Below are positions 36,418 to 44,561 of a DNA stretch of 64,000 bases, piece after piece. A program made the translations under genes and the position numbers. Numbering within the stretch: the stretch's first letter is position 1; every line of letters starts with the position of its first letter. The notes under the pieces were generated by a model. It had not been told where the DNA came from. It saw only the letters and a list, made by a program, of their open reading frames with translations, and did not search any database. The stretch spans positions 3,596,001 through 3,660,000 of the forward strand of contig NZ_CP134500.1 in the NCBI RefSeq assembly GCF_031760065.1, in the 5' to 3' direction. Source of the DNA: Streptomyces durocortorensis (lineage in GTDB: Bacteria; Actinomycetota; Actinomycetes; Streptomycetales; Streptomycetaceae).

Positions 36418-37920
36418 TCAGTCGGAGCGGGCGTGTGCCGTGCCCCACTCCACCGGAGGCCCGTCGACCGACTCGGCCGGGTGCGCTGCGCGACGGGGCT
36501 CCGGCGCGGACGCGTCCGGCGACCCGTCGAGCACCCCGCCCGACGGGTCGTCCGACCCGTCCCGGCGCACCGGGTCCTTCTCCGGCAGCAGGATGTCCCG
36601 GACGACCAGGGCGCACAGATACAGCGTGCCCAGCAGGTGCAGGGCGATCGCGATCTGGTAGCCCTCCTGCGGCAGGCCCTGGTGCGTGTCCCCGCCGCTG
36701 GTGTACGCGAGGTAGAACCAGATCCCCAGGAAGTACATGACCTCGCAGGCCTGCCAGATCAGGAAGTCGCGCCAGCGCGGCCGGGCCAGGACGGCCAGCG
36801 GGATCAACCAGAGCACGTACTGCGGTGAGTAGACCTTGTTGGTCAGGATGAACGCGGCCACCACCAGGAACGCCAGCTGGGCGAAGCGCGGCCGGCGCGC
36901 GGCGCTGAGCGCCAGGCCCGCGATGCCCGCGCAGAACACGACCATCAGGACCACCGAGGCGGTGTTGACGGTCTCCACGTCGATGGGCTTGCCGGTGCGC
37001 TGGGTGATGATCAGCCAGAACGAGCCGAAGTCGATCGGCCGCTCCTGGCTGAACGTGTAGAACTTCCGCCACCCTTCGGGGGCGTACAGCATCACCGGCA
37101 GGTTCACCACCAGCCAGGCCGCCCCCGCACCGAGCAGGGCCGTACCGAACTCGCGCCACCTGCCCGCCCGCCAGCAGAGCAGCAGGAGAGGGCCGAGCAG
37201 CAGCACGGGGTAGAGCTTGGCGGCCGTCGCGAGGCCGATGAGGATGCCGAACGCGAGCACCCTGCCCCGGGACCACATGAGCATCGCCGCGGCCGTCAGG
37301 GCCACGGCCAGCAGGTCCCAGTTGATGGTCGCGGTGAGGGCGAACGCGGGGGCCAGCGCGACCAGGAGCCCGTCCCAGGGGCGCCACCGGTGCGTGCGCG
37401 CTGTGCACACGGCGATGATCACCGCGCAGATCATCAGCATGCCCGCGTTGACCATCCAGTACATCTGCTCGCGCTGCTGGATGGGGTCGCTGTCGGGCGT
37501 CAGCGTCAGCCAGGCCGCCACCTGCATGAACACCCCGGTCAGGACGGGGTACTCCAGGTACTGCATATCGCCGCTCAGCCGGTCGAAGTACGGCACGAGC
37601 CCGTCGGCGAAGCCCCGGCCCAGGAACAGGTGCGGGATGTCGGAGTAGCAGGCGTGCGTGTACTGCGAGGTGGCGCCGCGGAACCACGCCCACTCGTAGC
37701 AGGGGATCTTCTGCACCATGCCGAGGGCGAACGTCCCGATCATGACCAGCGCGACGACGCGCACGGGCGTGAGCGGTCCGTCGCCGAGCCGCGCCCAGCG
37801 TCCCACCCGGCCGCCGAACAGCTCGCTCCCGGCCGCCGCGACCTCGTCCTGATCGGTGGGCCGCACGACGGGCCGCTCCTGCTGCTGCACGCTCGTGTCC
37901 TCTGCGCTGGGGCTTGGCAT
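36418..37920 (-). CDS. GT87-type integral membrane glycosyltransferase
   Basis: 500 residues from the ATG at 37920, which has AGGA at eight bases (a second ATG at 37929 is possible). About ten membrane helices are visible, with the GT-C pattern YLEYPVLTGVFMQVAAWLTL in the second extracytoplasmic loop, ALTATINWDLLAVAL, GLATAAKLYPVLLLGPLLLL and NKVYSPQYVLWLIPL. GT87 enzymes use polyprenyl-phosphate mannose to modify lipids or glycans. The charged tail is cytoplasmic. It lies downstream of the PBP gene, separated by a hairpin. Confidence 0.87.
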   Translation of the reverse strand: MPSPSAEDTSVQQQERPVVRPTDQDEVAAAGSELFGGRVGRWARLGDGPLTPVRVVALVMIGTFALGMVQKIPCYEWAWFRGATSQYTHACYSDIPHLFLGRGFADGLVPYFDRLSGDMQYLEYPVLTGVFMQVAAWLTLTPDSDPIQQREQMYWMVNAGMLMICAVIIAVCTARTHRWRPWDGLLVALAPAFALTATINWDLLAVALTAAAMLMWSRGRVLAFGILIGLATAAKLYPVLLLGPLLLLCWRAGRWREFGTALLGAGAAWLVVNLPVMLYAPEGWRKFYTFSQERPIDFGSFWLIITQRTGKPIDVETVNTASVVLMVVFCAGIAGLALSAARRPRFAQLAFLVVAAFILTNKVYSPQYVLWLIPLAVLARPRWRDFLIWQACEVMYFLGIWFYLAYTSGGDTHQGLPQEGYQIAIALHLLGTLYLCALVVRDILLPEKDPVRRDGSDDPSGGVLDGSPDASAPEPRRAAHPAESVDGPPVEWGTAHARSD

Positions 37921-37977
37921 GCCGCACATCCTGCCGTACGGGGCTGTGCCCGGGGCAAGGCCCGCCCGGGGGACACA

Positions 37978-38016
37978 GCGAGGGCCGCCGTACCGGGTGG
38001 GTACGACGGCCCTCGC
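37978..38016 (-). terminator. Terminator after the PBP gene
   Basis: A 17-bp stem with one mismatch (37978-37994 with 38000-38016) and a 5-base loop, 45 bp after the PBP stop. Confidence 0.78.
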
Positions 38017-38060
38017 CGCTGCGGTGGGTCGGCCCCGGAGAGCCCGGCCGACCGGTCCGG

Positions 38061-40835
38061 CTATCCGGCGTTGCCCCAGATCGTGCTGCCGCCCCCGCCC
38101 GGACGGCCACCGGCTCCTCCTTCGGCGCCGCCGTTGTCGGTGCCGTCGGTCGTGCCGGAGTTGGCGCCTCCGCCGTCGGCTCCCGCGTTCTCACCGCCCT
38201 CGGTGGTACCGGCGTTCTCACCGCCGCCGTTGTTGGCACCGCCGTCCGCGCCGGCATTCGCACCGCCGTCGGCGGTCTGGCACTCCCAGTCGAAGACCCC
38301 GCAGGTCCTGCTCGGCGTCGGCGTCGGGCTCGGGGTGGTCGGCGTCGGCGTGGGGGTCGTCGGGTCGTCGGACGGTGTCGGGGTCGGCGTCGGGCTGGGC
38401 GTCGGGCTCGGGCTGACCGCGCCACCGCCCCAGACGGTCTCGCCCAGGTCCTTCGCCTCCGGGAAGGGGATGGCCTTCTTGCCCTTCATCGCCGCGGTCA
38501 TGTAGTCGTGCCAGATGGAGGCCGGGAACGAGTTTCCGTGGATCTTCTTCTCGCCACCGGTGCCGAACATCTCCTCGAACTCGCGGTCCTTGTTCGTTTC
38601 GTCGTCGTCCAGCCGGAACATGCTGATCGCCGTCGAGATCTGCGGGGTATAGCCGACGAACCAGGCGGACCGGTTGCCGTCGGTCGTACCCGTCTTCCCC
38701 GCGGCCTCGCGGCCCTCCAGCCGGGCAGGCTTGCCCGTTCCGTTCTCCACGACGTTCTTCAGCACGTCCGTGATGTTGTCGGCGATGTCCGGGCTGAAGG
38801 CGCGCTTGGGCTTCCTCTTGTGCTGGAAGACCACCTCGCCGCCCTTCTTGACCTCGGTCACGGAGTACGTGTCGTTCTGCTGGCCGCTCGTGGCGAAGGT
38901 GGAGTAGGCGCCCGCCATGCGGATGGCGCTGGGCGAGGAGGTGCCGATGGAGAACGACGGGACGGAGGCATCCGCCATGAAGTCGTCGTCCTTGAGCCCG
39001 GCGGCGACGGCGACGTCCTTGACCTTGTCCGTCCCGACGTCCATGCCGAGCTGCACGAACGGGGAGTTGGCGGACTGCTCCATGGCCTTCCGCAGATCGA
39101 TCTCGCCGTAGTCCGCCTGGCCGTCGTTCGTCTGGAGCCAGTCGTCGCCGTTCTCGTTCAGCCAGACCTTGCCGGTGTAGTCCCTGATCCGCAGCTTGTT
39201 GTCGCCGTTGTAGATGCTCTCCGGTGAGACCTGGGTGCGCTCGGAGTTGCTCTGTTCCCTGCCGAGGTTCGGGTCGCGTACCCCGTACTGCATCGCAGCG
39301 GCCAGGACGAAGGGCTTCCACGTCGAGCCGACCTGGGCACCGGTGGCATCCGCGTTGTTCGTGAAATGCTTGGTGGCGTCCTGACCGCCGTACGTGGCGA
39401 GGATGGCGCCGGTCTTCGCATCCACCGAGGCACCGCCGAACTCGACGTGCGTGTCCGTCTCGGGACGCTCCTCGGGCCGGATCTTGGCGTCGTAGACCTT
39501 CTTCACCGCGTCTTCGAGCTGCTTCACCTTCTTCTTGTCGAAGGTGGTGTGGATCTCGAAGCCGCCCAGGTCCAGCTGCTTGGCGTCGATGTTCTGGCCG
39601 TTGTTGGCGAGGAAGTAGTTCTTGGCGAGGTCGACCAGGTAGCCGGTCTGGCCACCGAGCTTGGCGTCCTTCCGCGGCTCCTTCGGCATGGGGAACTTCG
39701 TGTACTTGGCGCGCTCCTCCGCCGACATGCGCCCGTCCTTGACCTGTTCGTCGAGGATCCACTTCCAGCGGCTGATGGCCCGCTTGGTGTTCTTCTCCTT
39801 GGTCGCGTTCTTCTTGTCGATCTCGGGGGCGCCGGCCGGGTCGTAGTAGCTCGCCCCCTTGAGCAGCGTCGCCAGGAAGGCGCACTCGCTCGGGTTCAGT
39901 TCGGTGGCGTCCTTGTCGTAGTAGGTGCGGGCCGCTGCCTGGAGCCCGGAGGCACCGCGTCCGTAGTACGAGACGTTGAGGTAACCCGCCATCACGTCGT
40001 TCTTCTCCATCTCGCCGCCGACCTTGAGCGTGATGAAGAGTTCCTTGAACTTGCGGGTGAGCGTCTGGTCCTGGTTGAGCCGGGAGTTCTTGACGTACTG
40101 CTGGGTGATCGTGGAGCCGCCCTGGGTCTCACCACCGGTCGCCATGTTGAACAGCGCACGTCCGATACCCACCGGGTCGATGCCCCGGTCCGTCTCGAAG
40201 CTCTTGTTCTCGGCCGAGATCACGGCGTTGCGCATCGCGACCGGAATCTGCTCGAACTTGATCTCCTGGCGGTTCACCACACCACCGGTCGCCACCATCT
40301 GGGTACCGTCGGCCCAGTAGTAGACGTTGTTCTGTGCCTCGGCCGCTTCGTTGATGTTCGGCTTGGACACCAGGGCGTAGGAGATACCCCCCACACCCAT
40401 CAGCAGCCCCAAGAACCCCAGACAGAGCCCCGAAACCAGCTTCCACGAGGGCACCCAGCGCCGGAATCCGTACTTCCCGTAGCGCGGGTAGTCGATGAAA
40501 CGCTTCTTGCCCGGCCCGCCGTTGTCGCGTCCCCTGCCCCCCGGGCCCTCGGAACCGCCGCCACCGCGCCGCCGGCCACCGCCGCCGCCCGCGCCGTGGC
40601 CCCCGGCGTCCGCGCCCCGGCGCCGGCCGCCCCGCTGAGCCGCTCGGCGGGCCTCGGCGCGGCTGCCGTACTGGCGCTCCTCGCCGTACGACTCGGACGG
40701 CGATTCGGAAGGTGATACGGACGTTGCCCTGCGTGACGGGGCTCCTCGGCGTCCGGTCGACTGCTGGGCGGCTCGTCTGGCCGCGGCACGCCCGCCACCC
40801 TGTGGCTGAGGCGATTTGCGACGGTGCTCGCTCAT
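38061..40835 (-). CDS. Class A bifunctional penicillin-binding protein
   Basis: 924 residues. A basic, glycine/serine-rich cytoplasmic region (1-130) leads to one membrane anchor (about 131-155). The GT51 transglycosylase (about 175-350) has ENKSFETDRGID, with the catalytic glutamate, and GGSTITQQYVKN. The transpeptidase has STWK near 500, SAN (in EQSANSPFVQ) and KTGTT (in AGKTGTTDGNRSAW). The end is a 140-residue low-complexity tail: repeats of PTPTPS, then asparagine/glycine-rich repeats. It polymerises and cross-links peptidoglycan, and is the MrcA/PonA-type enzyme of the origin region. Confidence 0.95.
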   Translation of the reverse strand: MSEHRRKSPQPQGGGRAAARRAAQQSTGRRGAPSRRATSVSPSESPSESYGEERQYGSRAEARRAAQRGGRRRGADAGGHGAGGGGGRRRGGGGSEGPGGRGRDNGGPGKKRFIDYPRYGKYGFRRWVPSWKLVSGLCLGFLGLLMGVGGISYALVSKPNINEAAEAQNNVYYWADGTQMVATGGVVNRQEIKFEQIPVAMRNAVISAENKSFETDRGIDPVGIGRALFNMATGGETQGGSTITQQYVKNSRLNQDQTLTRKFKELFITLKVGGEMEKNDVMAGYLNVSYYGRGASGLQAAARTYYDKDATELNPSECAFLATLLKGASYYDPAGAPEIDKKNATKEKNTKRAISRWKWILDEQVKDGRMSAEERAKYTKFPMPKEPRKDAKLGGQTGYLVDLAKNYFLANNGQNIDAKQLDLGGFEIHTTFDKKKVKQLEDAVKKVYDAKIRPEERPETDTHVEFGGASVDAKTGAILATYGGQDATKHFTNNADATGAQVGSTWKPFVLAAAMQYGVRDPNLGREQSNSERTQVSPESIYNGDNKLRIRDYTGKVWLNENGDDWLQTNDGQADYGEIDLRKAMEQSANSPFVQLGMDVGTDKVKDVAVAAGLKDDDFMADASVPSFSIGTSSPSAIRMAGAYSTFATSGQQNDTYSVTEVKKGGEVVFQHKRKPKRAFSPDIADNITDVLKNVVENGTGKPARLEGREAAGKTGTTDGNRSAWFVGYTPQISTAISMFRLDDDETNKDREFEEMFGTGGEKKIHGNSFPASIWHDYMTAAMKGKKAIPFPEAKDLGETVWGGGAVSPSPTPSPTPTPTPSDDPTTPTPTPTTPSPTPTPSRTCGVFDWECQTADGGANAGADGGANNGGGENAGTTEGGENAGADGGGANSGTTDGTDNGGAEGGAGGRPGGGGSTIWGNAG

Positions 40836-41109
40836 GGAACGACTACTCCTCGGGCAGGCGAGAGCGCCTGGAAGCGGCAGTTGAGATCCGGTCCCCCCGA
40901 ATTACGGACGAGCCACTGCGGAAGGCTCATCCGCAGTACATCCGGCAGTCCGCGATAACTGACGCGCGAAGGCGCCTCGCGGTTCCCGGTGGTCTGCATG
41001 CCGCACAGACTACGCACGGTCAAAACCCACCTAGGGCCGAACTTCACCCCAAACGACGCAAGTCGATCCCTGCGAATTGACGATGTGACGCCGTTCACGA
41101 AGGTCACCC
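40836..41109. other. Divergent region between PBP and padR genes
   Basis: No gene seen. A GAGGAG site precedes the PBP ATG at 40835. On the minus strand a TTGACC near 41026-41021 could be a -35 for the PBP gene, but the matching -10 is poor. Confidence 0.35.
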
Positions 41110-41138
41110 TTGTCGAACCGGAAGGACCGATCTATCGT
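41110..41138 (+). promoter_or_regulatory. padR promoter
   Basis: TTGTCG (41110-41115), a 17-bp spacer and TATCGT (41133-41138) give a predicted start near 41145, inside the adjacent palindromic operator. Confidence 0.55.
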
Positions 41139-41139
41139 G

Positions 41140-41164
41140 CTGATGTATCGAGTCGATACATCAG
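41140..41164. promoter_or_regulatory. Palindromic operator, probably for PadR
   Basis: A perfect 12-bp inverted repeat with one central base: CTGATGTATCGA (41140-41151) and TCGATACATCAG (41153-41164). It contains ATGT...ACAT, the half-sites seen for PadR-family repressors, and covers the predicted transcription start. Confidence 0.7.
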
Positions 41165-41235
41165 TGCGGCATAAGTACGCCGGTGGATCCGGCGGACCGT
41201 GTCAGCGGCAGCAGCGGGAGAAGGAGGAGGCGACA

Positions 41236-41925
41236 GTGAGCCGACGCTCCGGCATCCTGGAGTTCGCCGTTCTCGGCCTGCTCCGCGAATCGCCGATGCA
41301 CGGCTATGAGCTGCGCAAACGCCTCAACACCTCGCTGGGGATCTTCCGTGCCTTCAGCTACGGAACCCTCTACCCCTGCCTCAAGACGCTGGTCGCCAGC
41401 GGCTGGTTGATCGAGGAGCCCGCCGGCGCGCCGACGGACACCACGCCCGCACCCGCCTCCTCTCTCACGGGACGCCGGGCCAAGATCGTCTACCGGTTGA
41501 CGGCAGAAGGTAAGGAGCACTTCGAGGAACTGCTGTCCCACACCGGTCCGGACGCCTGGGAGGACGAGCACTTCGCAGCCCGCTTCGCCTTCTTCGGGCA
41601 GACCGAACGCGAGGTGCGGATGCGGGTGCTCGAAGGCCGGCGCAGCAGGCTGGAGGAGCGTCTGGAGAAGATGCGCGCCTCCCTCGCCCGCACTCGTGAA
41701 CGACTCGACGACTACACACTTGAGCTGCAGCGGCACGGCATGGAGTCCGTGGAGCGCGAAGTGCGCTGGCTGAACGAGCTCATCGAGAGCGAGCGATCGG
41801 GACGGGATCGGCGACGATCCACACCCGAGGACTCCGCTCAGCAGGACACACCAGGAGAGACGGGCGGCCTGCCCCGGCGCCGGGACACCACCCCGCCGGA
41901 TCCGTCCGACGACACCGCCAAGTGA
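41236..41925 (+). CDS. PadR-family transcriptional regulator
   Basis: 229 residues from the GTG at 41236, five bases after AAGGAGGAGG. The winged helix is clear: [40 protein letters not shown] and [17 protein letters not shown] loop rich in proline and alanine (about 60-75) interrupts the wing. A long C-terminal coiled coil follows (about 130-195), then a charged, disordered tail. The palindrome upstream suggests autorepression. The inositol synthase gene follows 59 bp downstream and may share the transcript. Confidence 0.92.
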   Translation: MSRRSGILEFAVLGLLRESPMHGYELRKRLNTSLGIFRAFSYGTLYPCLKTLVASGWLIEEPAGAPTDTTPAPASSLTGRRAKIVYRLTAEGKEHFEELLSHTGPDAWEDEHFAARFAFFGQTEREVRMRVLEGRRSRLEERLEKMRASLARTRERLDDYTLELQRHGMESVEREVRWLNELIESERSGRDRRRSTPEDSAQQDTPGETGGLPRRRDTTPPDPSDDTAK

Positions 41926-41984
41926 AGTCACCGCACTCCGCGGGGTCTTCATCGGAAACACCGATTACACAGGGAGCAACCGGA

Positions 41985-43067
41985 ATGGGTTCGGTTCGCG
42001 TAGCCATCGTAGGCGTGGGCAACTGCGCCGCCTCGCTGGTGCAGGGCGTCGAGTACTACAAGGACGCCGATCCGGCCGGCAAGGTGCCCGGTCTGATGCA
42101 CGTCCAGTTCGGCGAGTACCACGTCAGTGACGTCGAGTTCGTCGCCGCCTTCGACGTCGACGCGAAGAAGGTCGGCCTCGACCTCGCGGACGCCATCGGC
42201 GCCAGCGAGAACAACACCATCAAGATCGCGGACGTGCCGAACACGGGCGTGACCGTCCAGCGCGGCCACACCCACGACGGTCTGGGCAAGTACTACCGCG
42301 AGACGATCGAGGAGTCCGCGGACGCCCCGGTCGACGTCGTCCAGGTCCTCAAGGACAAGCAGGTCGACGTCCTCGTCTGCTACCTGCCCGTCGGTTCCGA
42401 GGTCGCTGCGAAGTTCTACGCGCAGTGCGCCATCGACGCCAAGGTCGCGTTCGTCAACGCTCTCCCGGTCTTCATCGCCGGTACCAAGGAGTGGGCGGAC
42501 AAGTTCACCGAGGCCGGTGTCCCGATCGTCGGCGACGACATCAAGTCCCAGGTGGGCGCCACCATCACGCACCGCGTGATGGCGAAGCTCTTCGAGGACC
42601 GGGGTGTCATCCTGGACCGCACGATGCAGCTGAACGTCGGCGGCAACATGGACTTCAAGAACATGCTTGAGCGTGAGCGCCTGGAGTCCAAGAAGATCTC
42701 CAAGACGCAGGCCGTCACCTCGCAGATCCGCGACCGTGAGCTCGGTGAGGGCAACGTCCACATCGGCCCCTCGGACTACGTGGCCTGGCTGGACGACCGC
42801 AAGTGGGCGTACGTACGCCTCGAAGGCCGCGCCTTCGGTGACGTTCCGCTGAACCTGGAGTACAAGCTTGAGGTGTGGGACTCCCCGAACTCGGCCGGTG
42901 TCATCATCGACGCCGTCCGCGCGGCGAAGATCGCCAAGGACCGCGGTATCGGCGGCCCGATTCTCTCCGCGTCGAGCTACTTCATGAAGTCGCCGCCGGT
43001 CCAGTACTTCGACGACGAGGCCCGCGAGAACGTCGAGAAGTTCATCAAGGGCGAGACCGAGCGCTGA
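41985..43067 (+). CDS. ino1: Myo-inositol-1-phosphate synthase
   Basis: 360 residues from the ATG at 41985, with GGGAG nine bases upstream. [21 protein letters not shown] carries the NAD-binding glycine motif, and [20 protein letters not shown] followed by [10 protein letters not shown] is the conserved catalytic region. It converts glucose 6-phosphate to inositol 1-phosphate, the first step towards phosphatidylinositol and mycothiol in actinobacteria. The compact actinobacterial form has about 360 residues, against 500 or more in eukaryotes. A GC-rich hairpin follows the stop. Confidence 0.96.
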   Translation: MGSVRVAIVGVGNCAASLVQGVEYYKDADPAGKVPGLMHVQFGEYHVSDVEFVAAFDVDAKKVGLDLADAIGASENNTIKIADVPNTGVTVQRGHTHDGLGKYYRETIEESADAPVDVVQVLKDKQVDVLVCYLPVGSEVAAKFYAQCAIDAKVAFVNALPVFIAGTKEWADKFTEAGVPIVGDDIKSQVGATITHRVMAKLFEDRGVILDRTMQLNVGGNMDFKNMLERERLESKKISKTQAVTSQIRDRELGEGNVHIGPSDYVAWLDDRKWAYVRLEGRAFGDVPLNLEYKLEVWDSPNSAGVIIDAVRAAKIAKDRGIGGPILSASSYFMKSPPVQYFDDEARENVEKFIKGETER

Positions 43068-43131
43068 AACGGCCGTCTCGGCTGACAGCCTCACCGGAGC
43101 TCTGAGCGGCGACGCTCACCTCTTCCTGCCG

Positions 43132-43176
43132 CACGTCGGGGGTCCCCGGGCAATCCGCCCGCGGACCCCCGACGTG
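43132..43176 (+). terminator. Terminator after ino1
   Basis: Perfect 14-bp stem (43132-43145 with 43163-43176) with an inner GGGC/GCCC pair, 65 bp after the stop. It ends 16 bp before the next start. Confidence 0.78.
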
Positions 43177-43192
43177 TGTGACGCTTGCTCCC

Positions 43193-44461
43193 ATGTCTGT
43201 CGCGCGTGATCTGCGCCTGCTGCTGCGCCTTCGGAACTTCCGGCGCCTTCTCACCGTGCGGCTCCTCTCCCAGTGCGCCGACGGCGTCTACCAGGTCGCT
43301 CTCGCCGCGTACGTCGTCTTCTCCCCGGAGAAGCAGACCTCGGCCGCCGCCATCGCCTCGGCGATGGCGGTGCTCCTTCTGCCGTACTCCCTCATCGGCC
43401 CGTTCGCCGGGGTACTCCTGGACCGCTGGTCGCGCCGTCAGGTCTTCCTGTACGGGAACCTCCTGCGGGCCGCCCTGGCCTGCTGTACGGCCCTGCTGAT
43501 CCTCGCTGCGGTGCCCGACTGGCTCTTCTACGCCTCGGCCCTCTGCGTCACCGCCGTCAACCGCTTCGTCCTGGCCGGTCTTTCCGCTGCCTTGCCCCGG
43601 GTGGTGGACGCCGACCGGCTCGTCGTCGCCAACTCGCTCTCCCCGACCGCCGGCACCCTGGCCGCCACCGCGGGCGGGGGCCTGGCCTTCGCCGTGCGGC
43701 TGGTGGCCGACGAGTCCGACGCGGCGGTCGTCCTGCTGGGGGCGATGCTCTACCTGCTGTCCGCGCTGGCCTCACTGAGCCTGCCGCGCGGCCTGCTGGG
43801 GCCCGACACCGACGGGACCGCTTTGCGGCTACGGACCGCTCTGCTGGTCACGGCACGCGGGCTCGTCGCCGGACTGGGCCATCTGGCGCAGCGCACTCAC
43901 GCCGCCCGGGCGCTGACCGCCATGACCGTGATCCGCTTCTGCTACGGCGCGCTCACCGTGATGGTGCTCATGCTGTGCCGCTATGCCTGGTCGGAGACGG
44001 AGTCCGACGGGCTGGCCCTGCTCGGCCTGGCAGTCGGGGTCTCCGGTGCGGGGTTCTTCATCGCCGCCGTCGTCACCCCCTGGGCCGTGGGCCGGCTCGG
44101 ACGGTACGGGTGGATCGTGGCCTGCGCCGGGGCCGCGGCGATCCTGGTGCCCACCCTGGGCCTCTCCTTCGCCCCGCTCCCGATGCTGATCGCCGCGTTC
44201 GTTCTCGGCATCGTGACGCAAGGCTCGAAGATCGCGACGGACACCGTCGTACAGACCTCGGTCGACGACTCCTTCCGCGGCCGGATCTTCTCTCTCTACG
44301 ACGTGCTCTTCAATGTCGCGTTCGTGGGCGCGGCGGGGGTGGCGGCCCTGATGCTGCCTCCGGACGGCAGGTCCGTCGCTGTGCTGGCAGTGGTGGCCGC
44401 GCTGTACGCGGTCGTCGCGGTGGCCATGTTCCGCTGGCGGCACTCCGGCGCAAGGCAGTAA
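43193..44461 (+). CDS. MFS transporter (enterobactin-exporter-like family)
   Basis: 422 residues from the ATG at 43193 (MSVARDLRLLLRLRNFRRLL). About 12 membrane helices are visible; LLPYSLIGPFAGVLLDRWSR followed by RQVFLYGNLLRA is the MFS loop 2-3 region. GKIATDTVVQ-like text near 340 (QGSKIATDTVVQTSVDDSFR) leads to GRIFSLYDVLFNVAFVGAAG, typical of MFS_3-type exporters. No ribosome site is visible. Substrate unknown. It converges on the CCA-enzyme gene across two parS palindromes. Confidence 0.88.
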   Translation: MSVARDLRLLLRLRNFRRLLTVRLLSQCADGVYQVALAAYVVFSPEKQTSAAAIASAMAVLLLPYSLIGPFAGVLLDRWSRRQVFLYGNLLRAALACCTALLILAAVPDWLFYASALCVTAVNRFVLAGLSAALPRVVDADRLVVANSLSPTAGTLAATAGGGLAFAVRLVADESDAAVVLLGAMLYLLSALASLSLPRGLLGPDTDGTALRLRTALLVTARGLVAGLGHLAQRTHAARALTAMTVIRFCYGALTVMVLMLCRYAWSETESDGLALLGLAVGVSGAGFFIAAVVTPWAVGRLGRYGWIVACAGAAAILVPTLGLSFAPLPMLIAAFVLGIVTQGSKIATDTVVQTSVDDSFRGRIFSLYDVLFNVAFVGAAGVAALMLPPDGRSVAVLAVVAALYAVVAVAMFRWRHSGARQ

Positions 44462-44472
44462 TCGCTCACACC

Positions 44473-44518
44473 TGTGCCGAGGGGTGGTGTTTCACGTGAA
44501 ACACCACCCCTCGGCACA
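44473..44518. terminator. 46-bp perfect palindrome with parS at its centre
   Basis: Arms 44473-44495 and 44496-44518 are exact reverse complements over 23 bases each. It begins 12 bp after the MFS stop at a convergent junction, so it could terminate transcription as RNA and bind ParB as DNA. Confidence 0.75.
44489..44502. other. parS: parS site
   Basis: Perfect GTTTCACGTGAAAC at the centre of the 46-bp palindrome. Confidence 0.95.
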
Positions 44519-44521
44519 ACG

Positions 44522-44557
44522 GGCGGTGCGATGTTTCACGTGAAACATCGCACCGCC
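44522..44557. terminator. 36-bp perfect palindrome with parS at its centre
   Basis: Arms 44522-44539 and 44540-44557 are exact reverse complements. It lies 3 bp from the previous palindrome and 5 bp from the stop of the minus-strand CCA-enzyme gene. Confidence 0.75.
44533..44546. other. parS: parS site
   Basis: Perfect GTTTCACGTGAAAC at the centre of the 36-bp palindrome, 44 bp from the previous site (centre to centre). Confidence 0.95.
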
Positions 44558-44561
44558 GGGC

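Noticed and set aside
35258..38425. 1055-codon minus-strand frame
   Set aside because: Shadow frame across femX/alr-like/GT87/PBP regions; no recognisable domain and overlaps strongly supported genes.
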